Shown here in pieces: positions 11,901-23,100 of a DNA stretch of 64,000 bases. The translations under genes and the position numbers were made by a program. The DNA lies in contig NC_058062.1 of assembly GCF_020085105.1 (NCBI RefSeq), positions 5,497,945-5,561,944 of the forward strand. The letters are read 5' to 3'. The notes beneath the pieces were generated by a model that saw only the letters and a list, made by a program, of their open reading frames with translations, did not search any database and was not told the DNA's origin. This DNA is from Siniperca chuatsi (Eukaryota; Chordata; Actinopteri; Centrarchiformes; Sinipercidae). Position 1 is the first letter of the stretch. Each line of letters begins with the position of its first letter.

Positions 11901-11906
11901 AATAAA
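11901..11906 (+). terminator. selenow2: Poly(A) signal of selenow2
   Basis: AATAAA lies about 0.9 kb after the stop and downstream of the SECIS. It is the first canonical hexamer in the 3' region. Confidence 0.6.
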
Positions 11907-13114
11907 GATAATGGTTGATTAAGTGTTGTTTGTCACTTTTTCATGTCATCGCAGCGTCTTTTCATATTATAAACACTGTATAGATCATCTGCATGATTAA
12001 ACACAGAAATATAATAGTTATAATGCAAGAATGTTTTGTAAGTGCTCTATTAGCCTTCATTGCCTGTACAGTTTCCTGGGGAACTGGGTGTGGCGATGGT
12101 GCGCAGCCTTAACATAGAGCTGCACCAGGTATCAGGATGAATCTCTTGGGAATGTTGTCAGGCAACTGCCAGTTATTTTACTGCACAAGTCAAACAGGTT
12201 TTCATCTTTGTTATGTTAATACAACAGTGTTATTTTTATGAGTAAGTTCTCTGTTTTACTGCTGGGGAAACAACAAAAAATACTTGATTGACTGACTGAC
12301 CTTTGAGTGTTACAAAACAGGTTAGTTAGGGATTGCAGTTTAATGCGAAGCAGAGCCGAAAGTCATGCAGTATTATTGTCACATTGGTTACACTCATGGG
12401 CTGCCATCTTTAGTATTTGGCCTCTGGCATCCCCTAGCTCAAAAATAAGATACTGTCTTACTGAAGTCAAACACATGAAGGCATAATAATGCAGTGGTCT
12501 GAAAAACTGGTCAGCACGGTTTTCATAATTTGTTCTGCTACAAATTGATTTTTATACAGTAAATGGTAAGAACATGTTTATTATTTATGTTTGTTTAGTT
12601 ATTTATGTACTGTTGCAACTCAGAAGTCTGGCTGTAACTACACACTACAAATATTATTAATCATTGAAGTTGTTGTAATTTTGCCTTTTTAGCCAACAAA
12701 AGGAAAATATAATCTCAACTGAGAACATGCTGAAGATTATGTTGTGTATCATTATTTCTAGGTGGAGAGTCTGTGACTTTTACATTTAAAAAATAATAAT
12801 TTGATTTGAGAATCACTGATGTAATCTCATTGAAAAAATAAGCATTTATTAGTATTCTAACTTGAATAATGGTAATACTGGTTAAATTTACTTTTTCATT
12901 TTGCTGAAGTGAAGTCACATGGATCCACAGTGTATTAACTACTTGTTAACTGGTGGTAGGTTGTGTAGTTTAGTGTAATCTGCTGTGACTAGGTGGGTCT
13001 TTGTAGCTGGCTCTGGCTCTCAGTGATAACTCACACCAGCCTGCTTGTTCTAATGCTGATAGAGCCCATCTGTGCTGCCTTATTTAGTCTGCCAATTAGA
13101 GGTTTGAAAATGTT

Positions 13115-13480
13115 CAGTGCCTATAAAAAGTATTTAAGTTGGACCCTCCAGATACAGGTGTATTTATACTACAATCACACTACACACACAGGTGATTTCC
13201 ATTTAACTGATTATGTGACTTCTAAAACCAACTGGCTGCACCACTTATGATTTATGTGTGTCCTATTAAGGGGGGTGAATGCTTCTGCAAGCATGTATTT
13301 TGTGTTTGTAATTAATTTAGATGACTTTGTAGAAATCTGTTTTCCCTTTGACATGAAAGGGTCTTTTTCTGTTGAAAAAAGTCACAATAAATCTTCTTTG
13401 ATTGAATGTTGTAAGTTAATAAAACATGAAAACTTAAATTTGACCTCTTATTAAGTAGGTACAAAGTCCAAATCCTTATG
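13115..13480 (+). mobile_element. Internally deleted DNA transposon with 'cagtgcctata' end
   Basis: It begins cagtgcctataaaaagtatt, matching the terminal repeat of the fuller element at 36862-37945. Internal shared sequence includes atacaggtgtattta. A 'gggggtgaatgcttctgc' stretch resembles the far end. No transposase frame was seen. The right terminus is not clear. Confidence 0.45.
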
Positions 13481-16139
13481 TTATAGGTGCTTTATGGTAT
13501 ATCCTTTTAAAGTAGATTGTTATAAGGTACCCTACACAAGATATGGTAGCTGTGTAAAGCAAGATTTCAAACTGTCTTTGTATCTCAATTTACCATTGTC
13601 TGCTCTACCTTCCACAAACACCCCTCCCCCAAATACAGTGTTAAGACCAAAAACTATGTCTGTCTGGATGAAAATGGCTATATGAAGACTGGGAGTGGCT
13701 CTATACTGTATGCTGAGACACATGGACACAGCAGATAGCTTCCACAACTGGTGATAACAGGCCTGTGTCACAGTGTCTTTAGCTGGGGCCCGCTGTTGCT
13801 CACTGTGGGGTGTATGTATGTATTTTCTCTGTGTGGTAAGTATTATTATAGTGGGGTTATGGTGCACTCCAGTATGTGGAACATGAGGTTGACATTTTTG
13901 GTTTTTATCGAAACTATTTTTGCTACAGACATTTGCTACAGAATTATAATCACTTTGATCCCCTGACCTTTCATTCAGCTTTGGTATCAACAACAACACA
14001 ACAGTAAAATGCTGTTGTCTAAGGCAGTGGGTTCCCAAGACGAATCCGAGGGGTTACAAGATGATAAACCCTTAGATGCATAAATGGGTGTTTTCAATTC
14101 CCCCATTAAATTTTGTATTTACCTCTTTTACTTTTTAAGAAAATTAAGTGTGCACTTTTTGCACTTTTTGACTTGATGTGTCTTTGTTGTGTTGGACACC
14201 GTTGGCCAGCTATTGATTGGTCACTTTCTTTTCATCTTTGCACTCTCATATTTTGTATCTTTGGATTGTTTTTGGGTGTGTGATTGAAATGTTTTTGTAA
14301 ACCCGCTTGCCTTGAATTGCCCCTTGAGAGATGAATAAAAGTATTTTGAACTGCATTGATTTGAGTCATGAGTCTAATAATTCATTTTTCCATTCTTGCA
14401 GAGCACTTGCAAAAACTGTCATCATAGACTATAGTGTTTTTATGTTTTTTAGCTTTAGGTTTGTTTTTTGTTGTTGTAATAATTTGTGTCAACCTCTGAT
14501 GATTTCCTCTTCCATCAGTCTGCGCTGCATCTTTGTGTCAGTATCTGTTATCAGCCTGGGTTGGACCACCAGCATCCACCTCCAGTCAGCCGCAGAAGAT
14601 GTCTAACTCTGTCGCTACCGTGTCACATGTGCTAGAGACAAACTAAGTGAGCTTGAGGGCTGTAATGAAAAAAGTTAGGTTTAATGTGTTTATCTCATCA
14701 CTTTCCTCAAGATAATCAAGGGCAGAGGAACTACCCCTCCTCATCGTGAGGGAATCCCCAGTACGTAAACAGGATGACGTACTAAGATGCTCTCTCCTGA
14801 TACTGTATGTCGCCCCCTTTCCTACCCTCTTTACCCCTTGTGCGTCCCCTCAGTTAGGATGAGGTTAGGCCTGTTGGTCCAAACAGGATTCTCTTACAGC
14901 CCCTGTCCAGGCTCAGACCTGGTTCATGCTGGGAGGGCGGGGCGGACAAACTAGGGTTGGGATATCCCTGTCTCAAGGTGTCCCTAGCCGATAGGGCTGC
15001 TTGTCTGTCACACAGGCCTTATCTACCCCACCCCCCTGCCAGGTTGCTCAGCAGCCAGAGGGGTTGTGGGGTACAGCACTTCTCAGGGTCGACGTAGTTT
15101 CATATGGGTGTTCCTGCTCCTCTCATTCTCTCTCTGTACTCATCTTTTCATTTGTCCTGGCTCACTTTATCACCGGGCTCGTCTAGGCTGCCTGAACAGA
15201 GATCGTCCTGTTTCCAGTGCTGGTGGGAGTACCTGCATGCAGGTAAGGGTGTGGCCTCTTCAGGACAGGGGTCAGACACACTTTGGGGTACTACTGGACT
15301 AGAGGGTAGAGGTCAAACAGGATGGATATCTGAATGCACCCTGATAGTAGAGTAGCATATTCTAAACTTTTTATGTCTCTACCATGTTTGTAAGATAAGG
15401 GCAGGAGTTCAGTCCAAATTATTTCAAATTATTCTCAAAGGAATATTAACCTTTACAAACAAAGATGTTTGTTGTGCTTTTTTTTTTTTACTAATTTGAG
15501 GTCAAGGTCAAGTGGTTTACTATCTTTTACTAGTAAAAGCCAGTGAGGAGTTTCATCATTTGTTGCACTTTTAGAAATATTTCACCTGCTTATTTTGGCT
15601 TTGTGCTAAAATATCTGTATATTCTCAGTGTTACAGGGTGAAGAATTGTTACCAATAAATGGCAATGTCTTGTTAATATGCAGCACCATAACATGCTCAG
15701 ATGTACTGGCCACATCTTTTGAGTCTTGCTATTTGTTAGGTCTCTGTAAATAATATTATAAAGAGTACAGTCTAGACCTGTACTATAGGAAAAGTGCAAT
15801 GAGATAACTTCTGTTATGAATTGGCGCTATATAAATAAAATTGAAGTGAACTGAATTACTATTAATCATTCCTTATCAATTTTCTGTACAAGACTCTTTT
15901 TCTACTGAAGTCACTTGACCTCTAGGCTAGCTGCTAAGACATGTTTTCAAGTGCAATTTTACAAAAAGGTGCCAGGCGTCTTTAGTTGTTTGTGAAATTG
16001 AAATGCAATCCACTAAAAACAATACACAATGTTACATTATGAGATATATATTGTTGTGAATTTTGAGTATTCCTGTCTTAGTGTAACAGTAGCTGCATTT
16101 AAAGTTTTTCACTGCACTGTTACTGAAGAGAACAGAGAT

Positions 16140-16300
16140 GTCTGGTTGAAGAAGGGTGTAACCCCGAGATAAGGCTCGATACATCTTCTATTTAAACTAT
16201 GGCGTAGTTCACATTCTCAACGGCTAATTGACTATCTGTCCTGAGCCGTGGCTCTGCAGGCAGACTCAGAGCAGCTGTGTGATGGTAGATGGCGGTATCT
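16140..16300 (+). promoter_or_regulatory. slc4a1: Candidate slc4a1 promoter and first exon
   Basis: A GATA motif (gagataagg, about 16167) is followed by a TATA-like TATTTAA (about 16190) and a G+C-richer stretch that could be a leader exon. This lies 0.9 kb before the first coding exon, which itself starts after a splice acceptor (tgtcttag, ending at 17051), so an upstream noncoding exon must exist. Erythroid GATA-1 control of AE1 is established knowledge. The placement here is inference. Confidence 0.3.
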
Positions 16301-16581
16301 TCACCAAAGCTGCCTAAAAGAGGCTCAAAGCAGGTCTTACTAATTTCTGTAATGGCTGAGAAACCTGTTCCTCAATAGTAAAAACACCCTGCCAAGTTGA
16401 CTACAGAAAAATGGTACTTTTGCAATGATTGCTACAAGAATATAATATGTTCATTTGCACTACCGGACTATTTATTAATACATACACTGCATCATTTGCA
16501 CTCCAGTACTATGTACTGAATACTGCAATAACTCATCTACTGCACTGTTAACTATTTCTGTAATAGATACTATACTTAATA

Positions 16582-16845
16582 TTCATTGCACTGCTGTTCT
16601 GCCCAGTCCAGTTCATTATTGTACATATCCATCAGTATACTTCTGTCTATAGTAATGCCATCTGTATATAATGTCCATAGTACCACTTGTAAAACATTTT
16701 CATAATACTGCTCTATCCTACATTTATGCACACACTTTATATCCTGCACTTGCTCGTTGCACTTCTGGTTAGACCTAAACTGCATTTCGTTGCCTTGTAC
16801 TTGTGCATGTGTAATGACAATAAAGTTGAATCTGAATCTAATATA
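16582..16845 (+). mobile_element. Non-LTR element 3' end (copy 1)
   Basis: It is nearly identical to 42399-42650 over gtacatatccatcagtatac, gtatataatgtccatagtac, 'aaactgcatttcgttgcctt' and the terminal 'gacaataaagttgaat'. Both copies end in an AATAAAGTTGAATC(T)AA tail, as expected of a LINE or SINE 3' end. There is no ORF. Confidence 0.5.
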
Positions 16846-17101
16846 ATATATATTTATCACAAATTCTGTGCTTTGGATGCTGTAGGTGCACCTGCATTAA
16901 AAGTATGTCAAACCCCACAACTCACAAATCACCAGTAAAAAGAAACTAATTTAAGATTTAATGTTAATGGTCTAAATTTCTAATTGTGTTGTTTCTCATA
17001 TGATTATTATATGCTTGTTTTTCATGTCCATTCATTCTTTTTTTGTCTTAGGGAATGCATAAAAGTAGCTGAGAGTTCAAGGACAGACATAAAAAACATC
17101 A

Positions 17102-20100
17102 ATGGAAATCAATTTTGAGGAGGTTGGTCTTTTTTACTTTAACATCTAACAGTGTAACATCTTCAACATTAACATTCAGTACATTTAGCATTACAGTTGC
17201 TACAAGATATATTGTAACATTAAAGTGTTACATTGAACGTTTCAGAAAAGTTGCACTCTTCATTCATTTGATCCTCTGCAGTTAAGATGTATGGCAAAGA
17301 TTAGGAGTAAAGATCTCATGTTGAATTTTGTCGTTGCACCTTTTCTCTAAGCCTCTCTCACAGAAAAGGGAGCTTGGAGAATTGGTCTGGATGGAGACTG
17401 TGGAGTTTGATGTGTTCAGTGAATCTTGCAGCGATACATGTTTTCCCTTCTTGTTCCATTTTCATCCAACTTTCTTCAATTAAATCTTTCCTCTTGTCTA
17501 GGGCAGTGACATGTCATATGACTACAATGACTCAGCCTTCCCCTCTCCAGTGAAACTGTGAGTCCTTTCTCTCACTTAGGCCTCTCTGTTTCCACAGTAC
17601 TTTAGACTGTGTTAAGCTGGAATTCTGCATCTTGTTTCTCATGAGATGCATATCACCCAAACAAGTTCCTCTAATCAAGTAATTATATACAGGTTTAGTG
17701 GGTATGGTAGTTAAGCTGCTCTAATCAATAGTTTTACCAATATGTCAGATGACTTTGTGTAATGTGAAAGGGATTGCATGTAATGATGAACCCACAGAGA
17801 ATTATCTGCATTTCCACCCAGCTCTACGGAGCATTTAAGCCTCTTTCAGTGCCTTGTTTTGGTTTTATGGACTGTAACTTGAATGTTTTGATTTATTTCC
17901 AGCTGCAGCAGGCAGCTGTTTAAAGTGAAAGAGCTCTGATAAACACCACTGTATGCTACCGGCCCAGTGTTAAACAACACACTAGCTCATGAACATAGTG
18001 GTACATATAGCAGCTAGAGTCAGATATTTCCCTCAGGAGTTGGTGGAGACCAAACCCGAGCTAAAAGGAGAGTGGATGTTGGACTTACATTCATCAGGTG
18101 GCCAGAAATACAAATTCAAATGAAAGCTAATGTTGCTCCATGTCTGCTGTGAGTGTATAAATAAACAGCTGTTTGCTAACATGTTCACCATGACAACGGT
18201 TTAACTGATAATGTTATATCAACAGTTTGTTTGCACTGCCCCCAAGTGGCCAAAAAAAGTCATTAATGCAGTTTTAAGGTTATCACTCATGAAGTGTAAG
18301 CAGCATTAGGGCTATGGCTGAGTTAAGGCTCAGCCAATCCTAGAAAGGAGGTAGTATTTTTATTAAGTGTGTAGCTAATATGCCTGAGAGTCTAAACTCA
18401 GGGCACAAACCCCAATACGTCAAGCAGTCAATGATATGAAATACGTTGAGCAATCTTGCCCCCTTGTGGCCAAGGACAGAATAGCACTAATAGCAGAATT
18501 TGACAGTTATGGAGAACTTGATCAGCCTAAAATTGAGATTCTTACTGAGATGGATTTTAAGCCATTTGCTAACTACAAATACAGGCTTCAAAGTCCATTT
18601 AACTTACAGACACAATTTTGGGAGTGCTTTTTCCAAAAAAATCACAAATTTCCTCTCCCTCCGGGGCTGAGTTGAATCACCTGACATGCAGTAAGACGAG
18701 CCTTTGGCATGTTGTTCGTAAGCTCTGGTGAGACATTATAAGGTGTTGTTATGAAGCACTCATGCCAATCTCTAGTCTTTATTAATGTTTCTGTTTCTCC
18801 ACACCACCAGGACTCCACCGGGCCAGAGCGGCATCTATGACCTGGAGAGGAGGATGCAGGAAGAGGAGGAGGAGAATGAGCCACCTGTGGAGGCCATCGT
18901 TATTCCCAGTGATTCAGAGGGTAGGTTCTCCTCACCGGCCATGCAGCTGTTGGTGATCTGACTTCTCATATCTGTGCACAAATCACTTTTCTGTCTGTTT
19001 CATTCAGCTTACCTGAACCTGAACACCAATGCCACCACAAGAGGGGATTCTCAAGTTAGTCGACATTCTTTACACTTATCAGATATAAAAGTTAATTAAT
19101 ATAAACGAACATTATCTGCTGGTATGTTTATTAACTAACCACATTGCATTCCCACAGGCCTATGTGGAGTTGAATGAGCTCCAGGGCAGCACCTGGCAGG
19201 AGACTAGCCGCTGGGTGGGCTACGAGGAGAACTTTAACCCCGCCACAGGAAAATGGGGTCCTTCTCATGTCTCCTATCTCACCTTTAGGAGCCTGATCCA
19301 GCTCCGCAAGACCATGAGCACAGGTGACTTTGGAATCTTAAATGAAACGGAAATCAGTGTGGATAAAATCAATCTTTTTACTTTTTAGTTTGTTGAATAT
19401 GGCTAGTTAAAAGCAACTCAAATGTACTCAGGTGCTGTCATCTTTGACCTGAATGCCAGCAGTCTGTCTGCTGTGGCTGAGAAGGTGGCTGATGAGCTGC
19501 TGAACCAGAATGCGATTCGCACCACTGATCGGGATGTCCTGCTGAGAGCTCTCCTCATGAGACGCAGGTAACCCACGGGACCCACTATTTCTTCGTTTCT
19601 TTACACACGATGATAAAGCCATAAAGATGTTTGCAGCATGCACACTATGATCATTTTATCTGTCATTTCAGTCAGTCTGAGGAACCTGTGGTTACTCCAT
19701 CTGGAGACATTCAGATGCAGACCTTTTCTGTAACCAAGAAGGTATACATTTTGTTTTGTTTTTTTTAAATACAGTTTTATTCATTTCCATCCTTTGGGTG
19801 GTCATCAATATCATGTGTTAGCATAACAGAGCTTATATTTATTGCACTGCTGCACCTGTTGCTTTTGCAGAGAGACAGCTCTGACAACATGGAGGCCTCA
19901 ATTGTCCTCTCAGGTATGTAAATTCAGATGCAGTTATGTGTCCCAAGGTTTTTGTTTGTGGTTCTAGAGCAGATATGACTTTAGAAAAAATGTGTTTTCG
20001 ATAGGTGTCCTGGACTTCCTGCAGAAACCAGTGGTGGCTTTTGTGAGGTTGAGTGACTCTGTGGTGATGGAGTCTGCCCTGGAGTGTCCTGTCCCTGTTC

Positions 20101-23100
20101 GCTTCGTCTTTGTGCTGGTGGGCCCCAGCCAGAGCACAATAGACTACAGTGAAAGTGGCCGCGCCATGGGTGCTCTGATGGCTGACTGGGTGAGAGAGAT
20201 GAGAAAGTAGGGAGAGAGGAAAATTATAGCTCAGCAGCATGTAGCTTTAGCAATGACATCACCAAATCCCACAATAAAAAGTAGCTTTCTTTGTTTGGTG
20301 CAGGTGAGTAAACGTTTTATGTGTTTCTCCTCACACAGGTGTTCTGTCTGGAGGCCTTCTTGGCCCAGACTAACAAAGATCTGACCGATGCCATAGCTGA
20401 CTTCATGGACTGCAGCATTGTGATCCCTCCAACTGAGATCCAAGATAAGGGAATGCTCGAGTCAATCCTCAATTTCCAGAAGAAGATGCTGCGTGACCGT
20501 CTCCGTCCCACCGACACCCGCCTTGCCTTTGGTGACAGGGTCCAAGGTCAACACACAGTGCACAGCAGCCTAGACTAACAGCTTGAATCTCAAATTTCGT
20601 CCTCCATTTGTGAGGCTTTTGTGTCTTTGTCCTGTTGGATTGCATATTGAAAATTATTTCTGTCTGTAAGTTATTACATAAACAATTCGACATTTTGAGA
20701 AACAGGTTTATTCGCTATCTGGTGGAGAGTTAGATGATTAGATTGATACCTCTTTCATGTCTGTCCGTCAAATATGTCTCTAACCAGTTAGCTTAGCTTA
20801 GCATAAAGACTGGAAACAGGGGAAACAGCTAGCCTGGTCACTTATCAGCACCTCTAAAGCTCACTAGTAAACACATTATATCTTGTTTGTTTAATATGTA
20901 CAAAAACCGAAGTGTAAAGTGTAAGTGTTTACGTGAGTTTATGTGCTGGACTGTTTCTTGGCCAGGCATAGTACTGAACTAAAGGAATAGTGCGGCACAT
21001 AACCTCATGTAAAACGGCAAATTGTTGTTTTAAAAAGAACACAAATAAGAGTGGTATCGATCTTCTCATCTCACTCTCCGCCATAACTTACTAAGTGTTC
21101 TACACATTATCAGTTCCTCACTACAACTGTTAAATAAAACCTAAATTCACTCCTTGATTAGGATGATTAAATTATTTTTTTTACATTTGTTCTGAACCTT
21201 TGCCTCTCTCTCATATTTGTCCTCTGGTTAAAATTTCAGATATTAGATGCTTAGATACACACACCATTATAAATTATTGAAACATTAATTGTGAGATATT
21301 ATTGGTGAGAAATGTAAACAAACAAGACCATCACTGAGAAGATGAACATTTACAAACCTCTACTGTACAGCTGGATTGCTGAATTATTGAATGTTTTTAA
21401 TAGCGTTAAAAAGGAAGAGGGTGCTGTTTTTCCAGTAAATGCTAAAACAAGTAAATAATACAAATATGTAAAAGCATGCAGCAACATCTTCCTTGCAAAT
21501 GGAACCAACAAGGTTTTATGGGAAATGCGGTCTAAATTTTGAGAGGATCAGCTTTAACATTGGTACATATAGCAGCTTTAAATTGAATACATTTACACAC
21601 AGAAAAAAAAATAAAAAACAGAACAAACAAATGTAGCCTCAACTGGAGAAATTAGAAAAACACTAATTTTAAAAGCAATAGAAAAAAAGGCAGATTTAGT
21701 GTAATCAATATTAATGTCAGTTTTATTTGTTTGCTTGTCCAGTTGAGAAACCTCCAGAGGAGCCACGGGAAGACCCCCTGGCCCGTACAGGCTATCCCTT
21801 CGGTGGGTTGGTCAAGGACTTGAAGCGGCGTTACCGTCACTACATCAGCGACTACGTAGACGCTCTGAACCCGCAGGTCCTCGCTGCCGTCATCTTCATC
21901 TACTTCGCTGCCCTGTCCCCTGCCATCACTTTTGGAGGGCTTCTGGGTAAAAGAGAGTTCCAGATAGAGATATGTGTCTTTTCTCTCAGGCTCAATTCAT
22001 TTGAGTTCATTGATGTTTGATATTATTCATAATTCTCTCTGTTGTCTGACCCTAGCTGACAAAACCGAAAAAATGATGGGCGTGTCAGAGCTTATGATCT
22101 CCACCAGCATCCAGGGTGTCATCTTCTGTCTCTTCGCCGCCCAGCCTGTCCTTGTCATTGGGTTCTCTGGACCGCTGCTGGTGTTTGAGGAAGCTTTTTT
22201 CGCTGTACGTAGGAGTTGTCAGATGTTGAAACTCCTGAAATAAATCTTAAGAAAGCTATTTATTATCATTAACTACTCTATTTTCCTTCATTCATTCCAT
22301 ACTAGTTCTGCAAGTCCCACGACATTGAGTACATTGTGGGCCGTATCTGGGTGGGGATGTGGCTGATAGTGATCGTGGTCATCATCGTGGCCGTGGAAGG
22401 CAGCTTCCTGGTCAGATTCATCTCCCGCTTCACTCAGGAAATCTTCTCCATCCTCATCTCTCTCATCTTCATCTATGAGACCTTCAATAAGCTCATCAAG
22501 GTTTCCTCACCTCATCTCTTCATCCCTTTCACATCACAGACACCATTTCTCTTTAGCCACCACTGTAATTGCCTCATTTGTTGTCTCTTAATTTGCTTCC
22601 TCTGACTTCTCATCTCCTCTTGCTCAGATCTTCAAAACCCATCCTCTGATTCTGAACTACGATCATCTGAATGACACAATGGATGACCCCTTCCACCCAC
22701 TCATCAAGGAGCACATCGAGATTCATGTAGACGGCAACATAACCATTCATGTGCAGGAGACTGAAAGGCCCTACCCCAACACTGCCCTGCTGTCTATGTG
22801 CCTGATGTTTGGTTGCTTCTTCATTGCATACTTCCTCCGCCATTTCAAGAATGGTCATTACTTCCCCGGCCCGGTAAGATCAACCTTCTCTGTCTGGAAA
22901 AGACTCTGAAGTACTATAAATGAAAAATCCATTCCAAGTAGGTTCTGTGATTTTGACCATGGTGTATCCTTTGCTATTTGTCTCTCTAGCTCCGTCGTTT
23001 GATTGGAGATTTCGGTGTCCCCATTGCTATTTTCTTCATGATTGCTGTGGATATCAGCATTGAGGATGCTTACACTCAGGTAGGTGTTGTGTCGTGGTGA

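Larger units (their letters stand above)
11907..17040. other. selenow2-slc4a1 intergenic region
   Basis: About 5 kb with no convincing coding exon. It holds a transposon fragment at 13115-13480 and a hAT-like MITE end near 14020. A LINE-type 3' tail lies at about 14290-14360 (gatgaataaaagtattttga). A C-rich unassigned stretch covers 14700-15350, and a further LINE 3' tail lies at 15822-15850. A second LINE end and a possible erythroid promoter are listed separately. ORFs here are short and lack family features. Confidence 0.4.

Noticed and set aside
13532-14038. 168-codon minus-strand open frame between selenow2 and slc4a1
   Set aside because: No motif, biased composition from repeat-derived DNA, no plausible splice partners, and a hAT-like MITE end overlaps it.
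14640-15360. C-rich stretch as a hidden gene or CpG island
   Set aside because: Frames are short and unrelated to any family I know, CpG is not enriched, and no splice-consistent exons emerge.
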